Below, in pieces: positions 34,293-42,735 of a stretch of DNA of 64,000 nucleotides (positions are counted from its first letter, which is position 1; each line of letters starts with the position of its first letter). The notes below the pieces were generated by a model that saw only the letters and a list, made by a program, of their open reading frames with translations, searched no databases and was not told the origin of the DNA. Source of the DNA: Nocardia grenadensis NBRC 108939 (GTDB lineage Bacteria; Actinomycetota; Actinomycetes; Mycobacteriales; Mycobacteriaceae); NCBI RefSeq assembly GCF_001613445.1, contig NZ_BDCJ01000004.1:170316-234315 (forward strand), in the 5' to 3' direction. The position numbers and the translations under genes are program-made.

Positions 34293-34333
34293 CGGATGCT
34301 CCTCGGGCTTTCCCAAACCTCGTTGGACGGGAT

Positions 34334-34360
34334 ATACCCCCGCCATGTGGTGATTGAAAC
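34334..34360 (-). promoter_or_regulatory. SigF-type promoter for the sigma factor gene
   Basis: On the minus strand GTTT, 17 bases, then GGGTAT: an exact match to the SigF consensus of mycobacteria (GTTT-N15-17-GGGTAT), 41 bases before the sigF start codon. This predicts autoregulation. Confidence 0.8.
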
Positions 34361-34506
34361 GTGATCTGAAAATCCCGCGAGTGTGAAACGGCCGACGCCG
34401 GTGGCGATGTTTCGGACGGTCGAAAACGGTCATGCGCACATGACGGGCGCCGTAGCCGGCAGACAGTCGTGCGGCGCGATCGCCCAGGCGAGAGAACGGA
34501 GGACCG

Positions 34507-34662
34507 ATGACCATTCAGGACACCATCGCTCAGCTGAACCAGGACATCACCACGGCCGAGGATGCGGGTGACGAAGCCACCGCGGCCCGGCTGCGCCGGG
34601 AACTGGAAACCGCGCTGCGCAGCGCCGAGGACCCGGACACCGGGCAACAGGGCGCCCAGTAG
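34507..34662 (+). CDS. Small acidic helical protein, 51 residues
   Basis: ATG 34507 is preceded by GGAGG at 4 bases spacing. The protein is a single amphipathic helical stretch (TIQDTIAQLNQDITTAEDAG followed by DEATAARLRRELETAL) with an acidic tail, probably a short coiled coil. No family is recognised. A strong hairpin follows the stop. It is divergent from sigF with about 215 bases between; a GTTT at about 34410 is followed only by a poor -10 match, so SigF control is not shown. Confidence 0.6.
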   Translation: MTIQDTIAQLNQDITTAEDAGDEATAARLRRELETALRSAEDPDTGQQGAQ

Positions 34663-34675
34663 TCGCTCCGGAATA

Positions 34676-34710
34676 CCGGCGGGGACGCTCGGTGCGGGCG
34701 TCCCCGCCGG
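34676..34710. terminator. Bidirectional hairpin between convergent genes
   Basis: CCGGCGGGGACGC and GCGTCCCCGCCGG form perfect 13-base arms around a 9-base loop, 13 bases after the small-protein stop and directly before the end of the convergent gene. No T-tract follows, but position and stem strength fit a terminator. Confidence 0.65.
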
Positions 34711-34713
34711 CCG

Positions 34714-35052
34714 TTATCGCGCCGGTGGCGCGACAGTGGTCGTACAGAAGGTCTGGCACTGCCCCGGGGTCGGCGTCACCTGTGCCGGCTGTTCGCCGAA
34801 ATCAGCGGTGCTCACCAGGATCATCACCAGCAGCGCGCCCCCGACCACCAGGCCGAAGATGAGCAGCGTGGGCCACAGCCAAGTGCGCATCGGCCGCTCG
34901 TCGGCAACCGGTACCACCGGCACCACTGTGCCCGCCGGATTGATCGCATCCTCGGGACCCGCCGGGTTCACCGGACTCGCCGGGTCGAGCGGGTCCGCCG
35001 GATTGAACGGGCTCACCGAGCCGGGCGCGCCGCCCTCGTCTTCGGCCTTCAC
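34714..35052 (-). CDS. Single-pass membrane protein with Pro-rich cytoplasmic part
   Basis: The 112-residue protein starts at GTG with GGAGG 6 bases upstream. Residues about 1-55 are rich in Pro, Ala, Asp and Asn with PxNPA-like repeats (FNPADPLDPASPVNPAGPED). One membrane helix, LWPTLLIFGLVVGGALLVMI, follows basic RPMRT, so the N-terminus is predicted inside. The short outside tail has two Cys (GQCQTFCTTT) that could form a disulphide. No family is recognised; similar membrane-anchored proteins occur in Nocardia. Confidence 0.6.
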   Translation of the reverse strand: MKAEDEGGAPGSVSPFNPADPLDPASPVNPAGPEDAINPAGTVVPVVPVADERPMRTWLWPTLLIFGLVVGGALLVMILVSTADFGEQPAQVTPTPGQCQTFCTTTVAPPAR

Positions 35053-35131
35053 ACAACACCTCCAGTAGGTCTCGTGTGCCGGGTACCCCGAAAACGGCTC
35101 CGCTCACGTGAGTTCGTCGGGTGCCGCCGGG

Positions 35132-35467
35132 TCAGGACGAGATGTAGATACTCCAGTCGGGAAAGCCCCACCGGCCGTTGTGCTCGCCGCGTTCGATCCC
35201 ACCGCCGTAGGTGCCGCGGCAGCCGATGCCGTTCCAGAGTTTGACCTTCCGGTCGGTGAGGTTGCGCACCGACGCCCGGCCGACGACCCCGACCGCACTG
35301 AGATCGATACAGCCGCTGGGGTTGTCGATGATCTTCTCCACCCGACTCCCCTCGGCGATCCACCGCAGTGCGACCTGCCCGCTCGCGGCGTGCGCGCTAC
35401 TGTCCACTGCCGATGTCACCGCTATCGCCATCGCGGCCGAACCCAGAGCCATCACGAAACGACGCAT
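35132..35467 (-). CDS. Small secreted protein with signal peptide
   Basis: The 111-residue protein begins MRRFVMALGSAAMAIAVTSA and a cleavage site SSAHA-A, so it is exported. The mature part of about 83 residues has two Cys (SGCIDLS and GIGCRGTYGGG), likely disulphide-linked, and ends with WGFPDWSIYISS. The pattern of short strands resembles small beta-rich secreted proteins of the gamma-crystallin/inhibitor kind, but this is uncertain. ATG 35467 has GGAAGG 7 bases upstream. The longer open frame upstream lacks support. Confidence 0.6.
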   Translation of the reverse strand: MRRFVMALGSAAMAIAVTSAVDSSAHAASGQVALRWIAEGSRVEKIIDNPSGCIDLSAVGVVGRASVRNLTDRKVKLWNGIGCRGTYGGGIERGEHNGRWGFPDWSIYISS

Positions 35468-36008
35468 ACGAGAACCTTCCTGAACGGGAGGACATCCCAC
35501 ACGGAAACCGATCGAGCGCCGACCATTACAGCCGAACCCTCCCCCGTGCCCGCGCCGACGCGCCGGTGTCGATGCCGGAAAATGCGGGCCCGCTGCATGT
35601 TCGGACCACGCACCCCGCGATGTCACCGCCCGACATACCCTCTGACCAGCCGATACGAACCGGACAGCGGTCCAATCCCCGTCGCCGCCGCGCGAAGCCC
35701 GCCAACGCCCCTTTCTTCAGAGGTTCCCCATCACGGCCATACCGTCGGTCGGCCCACCCTTGCGGGGCAAGGTTCTCGGGGACAGTTGATCCTCGGTGAA
35801 AGGTCCGGTTATGCCCGATCTCGTCTTCCTGCTCGGCAGGATCCGGCCCGCCGGCGCTCGCCCGGGTCCACCTCGATACCGGCGGGCCGGCTCGGCTACG
35901 CCGGCCGCGACCCCGCGGTGACCTGATCTCGGACGCCCGGTTACCGCCGCAGCGGCACAGGCCGCTGTCCCACCGCGACGCACTCGATTCCGAACCCTCG
36001 ACGACGGG
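35468..36008. other. Intergenic region of about 540 bases
   Basis: No gene with ribosome site and domain support is seen. The right part is very GC-rich. The promoter of the secreted-protein gene must lie at the left end. No repeat or RNA was recognised. Confidence 0.35.
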
Positions 36009-36839
36009 TCAGTGTGTGCGCCGCCGGGCCCGTTCCAGTTCGACCGTCGCCGCCCGGACCGCGTCCCGGGCGGCGCGTTCGGCGTTGCGGGCGAATCGGT
36101 GCCGGTCTTCCGCCGCGGCGAGTTCGTCGCGGAGTCCGGTCAGCCGCGCGGTGGTGGCCGCGAGGTGCTCGGTCGCACGTTGTGCTTCCTTCTCGGCGGC
36201 GGTGAGAGCCTCGCGCGCAGCGGTTTCGGCGGCGCGGAGTTCTTCCCGCGCGCGCAGCCGGTCCGTTTCGGCGCGCGTGTATTCGGCATCGCCGGCCTTC
36301 TTCTTCGGCCGTGTCTCCGCGTCGGCGGCCTTCGGCTTGCCCCGGACCACGGACAGATCGGGCTCCACCGGGCCGAAGCCCGCATAGCTCTGCGCGGTGA
36401 CCAGGGTGCCGGCCCGGACCTGCTCGGCGATATCGGGATCGGCCAGAGCGGCCGTCAGCGTCTCGCCCACCTGCCGCAGTACCGCTCCGGAAACGGGTCG
36501 GCCCCGGCCGGCGGCCACCTCACCCGCCCGTTCGGCCAATGCGTCCACCACCTGCCGGCGCTGCCGGGTCAGTTCACGCAACCGGGCACCCGACAGTTGC
36601 CGCTGCGCCGTTCGCAGCTCGGCGCCGAGCCGCAGCAGGGCGTCCACCTCCCGAGGGGCCGCACGCACCAGTGTGTTCACCGCCCATGCCGCGACCGTGG
36701 GTTTGCGCAGGGCCGCGATCGCCGCCGCCAGTTCCCGATCCCCGAGTTCCTTTGCCGCACCGGCGCGGGCGTCGCGCGCGGCGACGAACTCCGCGGGCGC
36801 CAGCCCGTACAGGTCGGCGGCCACCTCGCCCAGGCTCAT
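36009..36839 (-). CDS. Conserved actinobacterial coiled-coil protein
   Basis: The 276-residue protein is rich in Ala, Arg and Glu. The N-terminal part (MSLGEVAADLYGLAPAEFVA, KPTVAAWAVNTLVRAAP, LLRLGAELRTAQRQLSGA) is the conserved core of a hypothetical family common in Streptomyces and Nocardia. Residues about 185-276 form a long coiled coil of heptads rich in E, A and R. No enzyme motif is seen. ATG 36839 was chosen because the conserved family begins at MSLGEV; upstream residues in the open frame are low-complexity. Possible structural or regulatory role, not known. Confidence 0.65.
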   Translation of the reverse strand: MSLGEVAADLYGLAPAEFVAARDARAGAAKELGDRELAAAIAALRKPTVAAWAVNTLVRAAPREVDALLRLGAELRTAQRQLSGARLRELTRQRRQVVDALAERAGEVAAGRGRPVSGAVLRQVGETLTAALADPDIAEQVRAGTLVTAQSYAGFGPVEPDLSVVRGKPKAADAETRPKKKAGDAEYTRAETDRLRAREELRAAETAAREALTAAEKEAQRATEHLAATTARLTGLRDELAAAEDRHRFARNAERAARDAVRAATVELERARRRTH

Positions 36840-36892
36840 ACCGCACGAGCCTAGCGGCGCGGGGCGCGCCCGGATCGGTACGCGCGAGCGGG

Positions 36893-37069
36893 TCAGCGCG
36901 CCTCGATCGTGCCGCGGAGGATGTGCAGCAGGCCTTCGGAATCGTCCCGTACCGAATTGTGCCCGCCGTCCAGTGCGTATGTGGTCCACGCGGGGTCCCG
37001 GCCCAGGCGCGCGTACACGCCGGTGAATGGTGAGGAGGTTGCCCATCCGGCGGCGTAGACGTAGGTCAT
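36893..37069 (-). pseudogene. C-terminal remnant of an alpha/beta hydrolase
   Basis: Only about 58 residues remain. The sequence SPFTGVYARLGRDPAWTTYA followed by LDGGHNSVRDDSEGLL matches the end of small alpha/beta hydrolases where the catalytic His is in CGHN. The nucleophile and Asp regions are not found upstream in any frame, so the 5' part appears deleted or worn beyond recognition. Confidence 0.5.
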
Positions 37070-37535
37070 ATGGGATCGAGATTCACGCCGGCCCGGCGCA
37101 GGTGGCCGCGTCCACCGACGCCGGTCGGCGTCGACGGCAGCACTCGGTGCCCTTCGTCCGGCGGCTGTCCGGAAGCTGGTGCAGGCGTGCTGTGCGATCC
37201 ACAACCCGCGCTGGTCGCCGACCACAGTGTCACCGCCGGGGCACCGCGGCGCATCGCCCACGACGTCGGTGGGTGATGTCCTCGAAACACCATCCGCCGT
37301 GGCACATACGCCCACGACTCCGGCGGTCGAGGCCGACCGCCTCGCGACGACCGAGTACGCCGAGGGGATCTCGCGCCGAAGGCCACCGGAGGCGACCGGT
37401 TGCCCGCATCGCACCCGGCGGCGGCCTACCGGGGGCACGTTCCCGCCGCACTGGGCGGTCCGGTGCGGCGTCGGTCTCGATCACGCGTCGTTTCCGCAGG
37501 TCGCGACGGCGTCTCCGGGGCGTCTGAGGAAAACT
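37070..37535. other. Intergenic region with no intact gene
   Basis: This stretch lies upstream of the hydrolase remnant and of the PAP2 gene. Several frames are open on both strands without recognisable domains. It may contain degraded hydrolase sequence and the PAP2 promoter. Confidence 0.35.
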
Positions 37536-38510
37536 GTGGGAATGGGTGCGCCCGCCACGGAGGTACCGGCCGCGCAACGGCATCGCAGACTGCTGCGTAG
37601 TGGGGTGTGGTCGGCCTATCTGCTGGCGCTGCTGGTGGTCACCGTGCTCTTCGGCCCGCCGACCCAGCGGATCTACCAGGCGCTGTGGATCGTCGTGGGG
37701 ATCGCGGCATTCGCACCGCACCGGCCGTGGCGGGACCAACTACGCATTCTCGTGGACTGGGTGCCGCTGATCGCCGCGCTGGTCGTCTACGACCACACCC
37801 GCGGTATCGCCAATACACTCGGGATGCCGCTGCGCGTCCGCGAACCGGTCGGGGTCGAACGCGCCCTGTTCGGCGGGGCCGTGCCCACGGTGTGGTTACA
37901 GGAGCAACTGAACGGTGACGGCGGACGGCCCTGGTGGACCGTATTCACCGGCCTCGTCTACACGAGCCACTTCCTGGTGCCCTGGCTGATCGCCGCGATC
38001 CTCTACGTCTTGTCGCGGGAGCGCTGGTCGAAATATATGCGCCGGATCCTGCTGCTGTCCTATCTCGGTCTGGTGACCTATGTCCTGCTGCCCGCCGCGC
38101 CGCCCTGGTACGCCGCCCGCGTCGGGGTGATCCCGGCCGAGATCCACCGAAGCACCGGTTTCGGGTTCCGGCTGTACTCGGTCGATATCGGCGCCGACTG
38201 GCTGGCCGCGCAGAGTAATCCCGTCGCCGCGATCCCGTCGCTGCACGCGGGCTTCGCGCTGCTGGTCGCGGTCGCGCTGTGGCCGTCGGCCCGGCAGTGG
38301 TGGTGGCGGATCCCGTTGGCCGCCTTCCCCGTGGCGATGGGTTTCACCCTCGTCTACGGGGGTGAGCACTATGTGATCGATGTGCTGTTGGGCTGGGTGT
38401 ACGTCGGGCTGGCGATCGGGCTGGCCACCGCCTGGGAGCGGCGCCGGACACCGGCGGGACCGGTCCCGGCGCCCACATCCGCGGCGCCGGGCGGCGATCG
38501 CGGCGGCTAG
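37536..38510 (+). CDS. PAP2-superfamily membrane phosphatase/transferase, inositol-phosphoceramide-synthase-like
   Basis: The protein of about 324 residues has six or seven membrane helices. The PAP2 core appears as IPSLHAGFALLVAV and YGGEHYVIDVLLGW, where the first catalytic His is in SLHA and the second in EHYVID, typical of the PAP2_3/AUR1-like branch that moves phospho-head groups between lipids. The N-terminal half with RVREPVGVERALFGG and YTSHFLVPWLIAAILY is also characteristic of that branch. Start GTG 37536 has GAGGA 5 bases upstream; ATG 37542 is possible. Its end overlaps the convergent TetR gene by 4 bases. Confidence 0.8.
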   Translation: MGMGAPATEVPAAQRHRRLLRSGVWSAYLLALLVVTVLFGPPTQRIYQALWIVVGIAAFAPHRPWRDQLRILVDWVPLIAALVVYDHTRGIANTLGMPLRVREPVGVERALFGGAVPTVWLQEQLNGDGGRPWWTVFTGLVYTSHFLVPWLIAAILYVLSRERWSKYMRRILLLSYLGLVTYVLLPAAPPWYAARVGVIPAEIHRSTGFGFRLYSVDIGADWLAAQSNPVAAIPSLHAGFALLVAVALWPSARQWWWRIPLAAFPVAMGFTLVYGGEHYVIDVLLGWVYVGLAIGLATAWERRRTPAGPVPAPTSAAPGGDRGG

Positions 38511-39109
38511 CCGGCCGGGCCGCGCGATACCCAGGGCGCCAGCAGCAGCGTGGCGGCCCGGCGGATATCGGCCACCGCCTGTTCCGCACTCAATTGGCCC
38601 GCCGTGGCCCAGGTCAGGATGCCGTAGGCGCACTGTTCGGCGAGCCGGGCCAGCTGTTGGTCCGCCTCGTCCGGTTCGCCGATTCCGGCGGCGGCGAGGA
38701 TCCGGTCGCGCAGGGTGGGGTCGACCGCCACCGGCCCGGCCGAGCGCACGGCATTCGCCGAGACCAGCATGGCGCGACCGAGCAGGGGGCGTCGGAGCAG
38801 CCCGGTCACCGCCGATTCGAGCAGGTCGGCCACGGGGCCCACCGGATCGGCCGGGTCCGCCACCGGCACGGGCAGGTCCGCGACGGCCGATTCGAGTACG
38901 CCCGAGTAGAGATGATGTTTGGACGGGTAGTAGCGGTACAGCGTTCCCAGCGCCACCCCGGCGGCCGCCGCGATATCGGACATCTGGACGTGTTCGAGCC
39001 CCTGTTCGGCACCGAGCCGGGCGGCGGCGCGCAGGATGGCGCGCCGGCGCTCGTGCTGGAGCATGGTGGTCGGCCGGCCCGGCTCCCTGGGTTCGGCGAT
39101 CCGCGGCAC
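38507..39109 (-). CDS. TetR-family repressor
   Basis: The 200-residue protein has an N-terminal TetR HTH: RRRAILRAAARLGAEQGLEH, then VQMSDIAAAAGVALGTLYRY and YPSKHHLYSGVLE. The C-terminal ligand-binding domain is all-helical and resembles regulators of KstR-like or fatty-acid/steroid catabolic genes in actinobacteria in length. The start is GTG with GGAGG 6 bases upstream. It is divergent from the SDR-LLM-SnoaL operon with a 104-base gap that holds a strong palindrome, so it most likely represses that operon and itself. Confidence 0.85.
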   Translation of the reverse strand: MPRIAEPREPGRPTTMLQHERRRAILRAAARLGAEQGLEHVQMSDIAAAAGVALGTLYRYYPSKHHLYSGVLESAVADLPVPVADPADPVGPVADLLESAVTGLLRRPLLGRAMLVSANAVRSAGPVAVDPTLRDRILAAAGIGEPDEADQQLARLAEQCAYGILTWATAGQLSAEQAVADIRRAATLLLAPWVSRGPAG

Positions 39110-39123
39110 TGGGTACCTCCGTT

Positions 39124-39154
39124 CGGAAAACTAGAATTCACTCTAGTATTTCCG
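39124..39154. promoter_or_regulatory. Palindromic TetR operator
   Basis: ACTAGA-ATTCAC-TCTAGT is a perfect inverted repeat, flanked by CGGAAA on the left and A-TTTCCG on the right, extending the arms to 12 bases with one extra base. It lies 14 bases from the TetR start codon and 60 bases before the SDR start, in an AT-rich patch. Confidence 0.75.
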
Positions 39155-39213
39155 GGCTCCCGGTTGTAGAACTGGGTGTGGCCCGATCCCGAACCCCGAA
39201 CGGAGACCCAGTT

Positions 39214-40026
39214 ATGCCCCCTGTCGATCCCGGTCGCTACGGCCCGTGGGCGGTGATCACCGGCGGTTCCGAAGGCGTGGGCCGATCGTTCGCCCGGCAA
39301 CTCGCGGAATCCGGTATCCACCTGCTGCTGGTGGCCCGGCGGGCCGGTCCGCTCGAAGACACCGCCGCGGAATGCCGGGCCCTGGGCGTCACGGTCCGCA
39401 CCCTGGCCGTCGACCTCACCCACCCGGACGCCACGACAGCGGTACTCGACGCGGTCGCCGATGTGGAGGTCGGGTTGCTGGTCCACAATGCCGGCGCCAA
39501 CACCCACAGCGCCGAGTTCCTCGACGGCGATCCCGCGGCCTTCCAGCAGGTCGTCGAACTCAACATCACCACCCCGCTGGCGCTGATCGCCGGATTCGGG
39601 ACCGCGATGCGCGATCGGCGCCGCGGCGGGATCCTGCTGGTGGGTTCGCTGGCCGGCTACCTGGGATCGCGGCGGCACACGGTCTACGGCGGAGTGAAGG
39701 CATTCGGCCGGATCTTCGCCGAAGGTCTCTGGCTGGAATTGCGCGAGCACGGCGTGGACGTGCTCGAACTCGTCCTCGGCGTCACCCGCACCCCGGCGAT
39801 GCAGCGCGTGGGTCTGGACTTCGACATCCCCGGAATGCCGGTCTCCGAACCCGACGAGGTCGCGACCGAAGGTCTCGCGGCGCTGGGCCGAGGCCCGGTC
39901 CACGTCATCGGCGCCCATGAGCGTCTCGCGGCCCGGCGCAGCGATCCCGATCGCGCGGCGGCCGTACTGGGCGCGGACCGGATGATGCGGCGACTCATCG
40001 GCGCCGCCGAAGACCCGCCGCGGTGA
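39214..40026 (+). CDS. Short-chain dehydrogenase/reductase
   Basis: The 270-residue SDR enzyme has the cofactor loop ITGGSEGVGRS near the N-terminus, VARRAG for NADP(H) preference, VDLTHP, HNAGAN, the catalytic Ser in VGSLAGYLGS, and Tyr/Lys in VYGGVKAFG. It oxidises or reduces an alcohol/ketone. GGAG 8 bases before ATG supports the start. Its stop overlaps the start of the F420-dependent oxidoreductase (GTGA), so the two are translationally coupled under TetR control. Substrate is unknown, perhaps a steroid-like or alicyclic alcohol. Confidence 0.85.
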   Translation: MPPVDPGRYGPWAVITGGSEGVGRSFARQLAESGIHLLLVARRAGPLEDTAAECRALGVTVRTLAVDLTHPDATTAVLDAVADVEVGLLVHNAGANTHSAEFLDGDPAAFQQVVELNITTPLALIAGFGTAMRDRRRGGILLVGSLAGYLGSRRHTVYGGVKAFGRIFAEGLWLELREHGVDVLELVLGVTRTPAMQRVGLDFDIPGMPVSEPDEVATEGLAALGRGPVHVIGAHERLAARRSDPDRAAAVLGADRMMRRLIGAAEDPPR

Positions 40027-40850
40027 GAGTCGGGCTGTCCACTCCGATCGTGGTCCGGGTACCCGGTACGGCCTCTCCCTGGGAATCCGGCGGGGGCACC
40101 GCCGAACTCGTTCGGATCGCCGAACTCGCCGACGAACTCGGCTTCGATCATCTGACCTGCTCCGAGCACATCGCGGTCCCCGCGGCCGATACCGAGACCC
40201 GCGGTTCGACCTACTGGGATCCGCTGGCGACACTGTCCTATCTGGCGGCACGGACCAGCCGGATCCGCCTGGCGACCTCGGTCATCGTACTGGGATACCA
40301 CCATCCACTCGCGCTGGCCAAGCGTTACGGCACCCTCGATCGGCTCAGTGGCGGCCGGGTGGTGCTCGGGGTCGGTGTCGGCTCACTGGAAGCCGAATTC
40401 GCCCTGCTCGGTGCGGAATTCCCGGAGCGCGGCGCCGCCGCGGACCGCGCTCTCGAGCAAGTACGGGACGCGTGGGGGCGGCGGGAGGTCGGCGAGTTCG
40501 TCGTCGACCCGCCCGCCACCTCGACCACCGCACCGCTGTGGGTCGGCGGCCGCACCCGTCGCTCACTGCGCCGGGCCGTGGCCCTGGGCGTGGGCTGGGT
40601 ACCGTTCGGCCTGTCCACGGACACGCTGGCGGCGCATCTGGCCGCGGTACCCCCGCCGCCCGGTTTCGAGGTGGTACTGAGCCCGGGCCGGGCCCTGGAC
40701 CCGCTCGCGGATCCCGCCGGCACCCGGTGGCGGCTGACCCGATTACGCGATATCGGCGCCACCGTGGCCTGCTGCGCCCTGCGGGCCACCGATATCGACC
40801 ACTACTGCGAACAGCTCGCGGCGCTCCGCGCGGCGGCCGGCCCGCTCTGA
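40023..40850 (+). CDS. F420-dependent LLM-class oxidoreductase
   Basis: The 275-residue protein belongs to the luciferase-like monooxygenase fold of the F420 type (TIGR03619-like). Characteristic segments are VRIAELADELGFDHLTCSEH, YWDPLATLSYLAARTSRIRL, TSVIVLGYHHPLALAKRYGT and LDRLSGGRVVLGVGVGSLEA. Such enzymes use reduced or oxidised F420, which mycobacteria and Nocardia make, for hydride transfer to or from organic substrates. GTG overlaps the SDR stop. With the SDR and SnoaL genes it forms a TetR-controlled three-gene unit that probably degrades or modifies one compound. Confidence 0.85.
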   Translation: MRVGLSTPIVVRVPGTASPWESGGGTAELVRIAELADELGFDHLTCSEHIAVPAADTETRGSTYWDPLATLSYLAARTSRIRLATSVIVLGYHHPLALAKRYGTLDRLSGGRVVLGVGVGSLEAEFALLGAEFPERGAAADRALEQVRDAWGRREVGEFVVDPPATSTTAPLWVGGRTRRSLRRAVALGVGWVPFGLSTDTLAAHLAAVPPPPGFEVVLSPGRALDPLADPAGTRWRLTRLRDIGATVACCALRATDIDHYCEQLAALRAAAGPL

Positions 40851-40873
40851 GCACCGCAATGGAAAGGAAAGCT

Positions 40874-41359
40874 ATGGACGAGGACCGTTTCGCGCGTCTG
40901 GAAGCGCGTGTGCGCCGGCTCGAGGACGAGGTGGCGATCACCCGGCTGCTCGCCTCCTACGGCCCGTTCGTCGACGCCGGGGCCGCCCCGGATGTGGCCA
41001 ACCTGTGGACCGAGGACGGTGAATACGATGTCGAGGGCTGGTCGATGCGCAGTCGCGCGGATATCCACGCGATGGTCGAATCGGCGGCGCACCACTCCCT
41101 GATCGACGCGGGCTGTGCGCATTTCCTCGGACCGTCCCGGGTCGTCGTCGACGGCGATACGGCCACGGCGGTCTGTGAATCACTGCTGGTGCGCCGGTAC
41201 GACGACGGCTACCGGGTGTGGCGGGCGGGGGCGAACAGTTTCCGGCTCACCCGCACTCCGCACGGCTGGCGGATCACCCGCCGCGTCACACGGGCTCTCG
41301 ACGGTGCCCGGCAGGCCCGGGACCTGTTGCTCACCAACATCTCTCCAACGGCGGACTGA
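40874..41359 (+). CDS. SnoaL/NTF2-like protein
   Basis: The 161-residue protein begins with a helix RFARLEARVRRLEDEVAITR, continues LLASYGPFVDAGAAPDVANL and TEDGEYDVEG, and has the strand WRITRRVTRALDGARQ; this is the SnoaL-like cone-shaped fold used by isomerases, dehydratases and ring-hydroxylating partners. AAAGGA 5 bases before the ATG supports the start. It follows the LLM gene by 23 bases in the TetR-controlled operon and may act on the same substrate. Catalytic residues cannot be assigned with certainty. Confidence 0.75.
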   Translation: MDEDRFARLEARVRRLEDEVAITRLLASYGPFVDAGAAPDVANLWTEDGEYDVEGWSMRSRADIHAMVESAAHHSLIDAGCAHFLGPSRVVVDGDTATAVCESLLVRRYDDGYRVWRAGANSFRLTRTPHGWRITRRVTRALDGARQARDLLLTNISPTAD

Positions 41360-41744
41360 GCCGCACCGGGACCCGGCGGACCGCCCCGGCCGGCGACGGT
41401 GGCCGAGCCCGCCACCCGGGTCAGCGAGGCCGGTCCCAGGCCCGGATGGTCGCGCAGGTGGTACCGGTGTACTCCGCGACGCTGGAGTTCGGGCTCGTTA
41501 CCGGTCAGTGAACTGCCGGCCGGCCATCGTCTCGTTCCGGGCGCTACCCGTCCCCGACGGATGACGGTCGATACCACCGCGCCGAGCGAACGCCCGGCGT
41601 GTGACCCAGGCCGCCACAGGCCAACGTTTGCCGCCGGGTACCAGGTGGTAGTCATCCAAGGAAATGCTCTCGCGTGGTCCGTCCCTCGCCAAGACGGTTC
41701 GGGAGGGGGCGGCACAACGGGCAACAGGTGGCTAGGAGAGTCGG
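41360..41744. other. Intergenic region before the GT9 gene
   Basis: GC-rich sequence without a supportable gene or repeat. The promoter of the glycosyltransferase probably lies at the right end. Confidence 0.35.
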
Positions 41745-42725
41745 GTGTCGGTAGTTCTCGTGCTTCAGGCACGCGGTCTCGGTGATCTACTCACCGCTGT
41801 TCCGGCATTACGTGCACTGCGCCGGGCCCGCCGCACCGATCATCTGATGCTGGCCGCCCCGCATCGCCTACGTCCCATCGTCGATGTGATCGCCTGCGTG
41901 GACGAGTTCGTGCCCATCGCCGATCCGCAGGGCCTGCGCTGGGACGGGCCGCCGCCGAAACTGGCGGTGAACCTGCACGGCGCCGGCGCCGCCCCGATCG
42001 TGCAGCTCGGCAAGACCGGAGCCGAACGGATCCTCACCTACGGGAATCCGGCGTTCCCGGAGATCCCGGCGCCCGATTGGAAGCCCGACCACCATCCGAT
42101 CGACCGCTGGTGTCATCTGCTCGAATTCGATGGGATCGGTGCGGATCGGCGCAATCTGGGCCTGGTACCGCCGGTGGCCACCACCAGCCATCGCGACAGC
42201 GTGGTCGTTCATATCGGCGCGAGTGCGGCGGCCCGGCGCTGGCCCGCCGACCGATTCGCGGCGGTGATCCGGCATCTGCTGGTGCTCGGTCACGAGGTGG
42301 TGCTGACCGGCGACGAGAGCGACCGGGAGAACGCGCTGGGGATCGCGGCCCGGGCCGGGCTGTCGGGCCAGCGAGTGCTGGCCGGTAAGCAGAACCTGAT
42401 CGAACTGTCGGCAACGGTGGCCGAGGCCTCCGTCGTCCTGTGCGGGGACACCGGCGTCGCCCATCTCGCCACCGCCTTCGGGACCCGCACCGTGCAACTG
42501 TTCGGCCCCACGGCCCCGGATCAGGGCGGGCCGCCGCGGCACCTGCTGACCCGGCACGAGGTGCTGTGGGCCGGGCGCATCGGCGACCGTCACGCCACCA
42601 GCACCGATCCCGGCCTGCTACAGATCGGCTCGACCGAGGTGGTCGCCGCCCTCGACCGGCAGCTGAGCAAGCGCCGGCACGAAGCGACCGTGCCCGGCAG
42701 TACGGCGTACCGCCGGGTCGGCTGA
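41745..42725 (+). CDS. Glycosyltransferase family 9 (heptosyltransferase-like)
   Basis: The 326-residue GT-B enzyme reads VLVLQARGLGDLLTAVPALR at the N-terminus, the acceptor-side glycine loop of ADP-heptose transferases, and SVVVHIGASAAARRWPADRF, VVLTGDESDREN and LCGDTGVAHLATAFGTRTVQ in the donor domain. Actinobacteria lack lipopolysaccharide, so its acceptor is presumably another glycoconjugate; mycobacteria and Nocardia carry such genes without known function. GTG 41745 has AGGAG 6 bases upstream. It ends 10 bases from the convergent ArsR gene. Confidence 0.8.
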   Translation: MSVVLVLQARGLGDLLTAVPALRALRRARRTDHLMLAAPHRLRPIVDVIACVDEFVPIADPQGLRWDGPPPKLAVNLHGAGAAPIVQLGKTGAERILTYGNPAFPEIPAPDWKPDHHPIDRWCHLLEFDGIGADRRNLGLVPPVATTSHRDSVVVHIGASAAARRWPADRFAAVIRHLLVLGHEVVLTGDESDRENALGIAARAGLSGQRVLAGKQNLIELSATVAEASVVLCGDTGVAHLATAFGTRTVQLFGPTAPDQGGPPRHLLTRHEVLWAGRIGDRHATSTDPGLLQIGSTEVVAALDRQLSKRRHEATVPGSTAYRRVG

Positions 42726-42735
42726 GGCCGGGGCG

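Noticed and set aside
34407..34440. SigF-like promoter for the 51-residue gene (GTTT-N15-GGTCAT)
   Set aside because: The -10 element matches only 4 of 6 positions, too weak to call.
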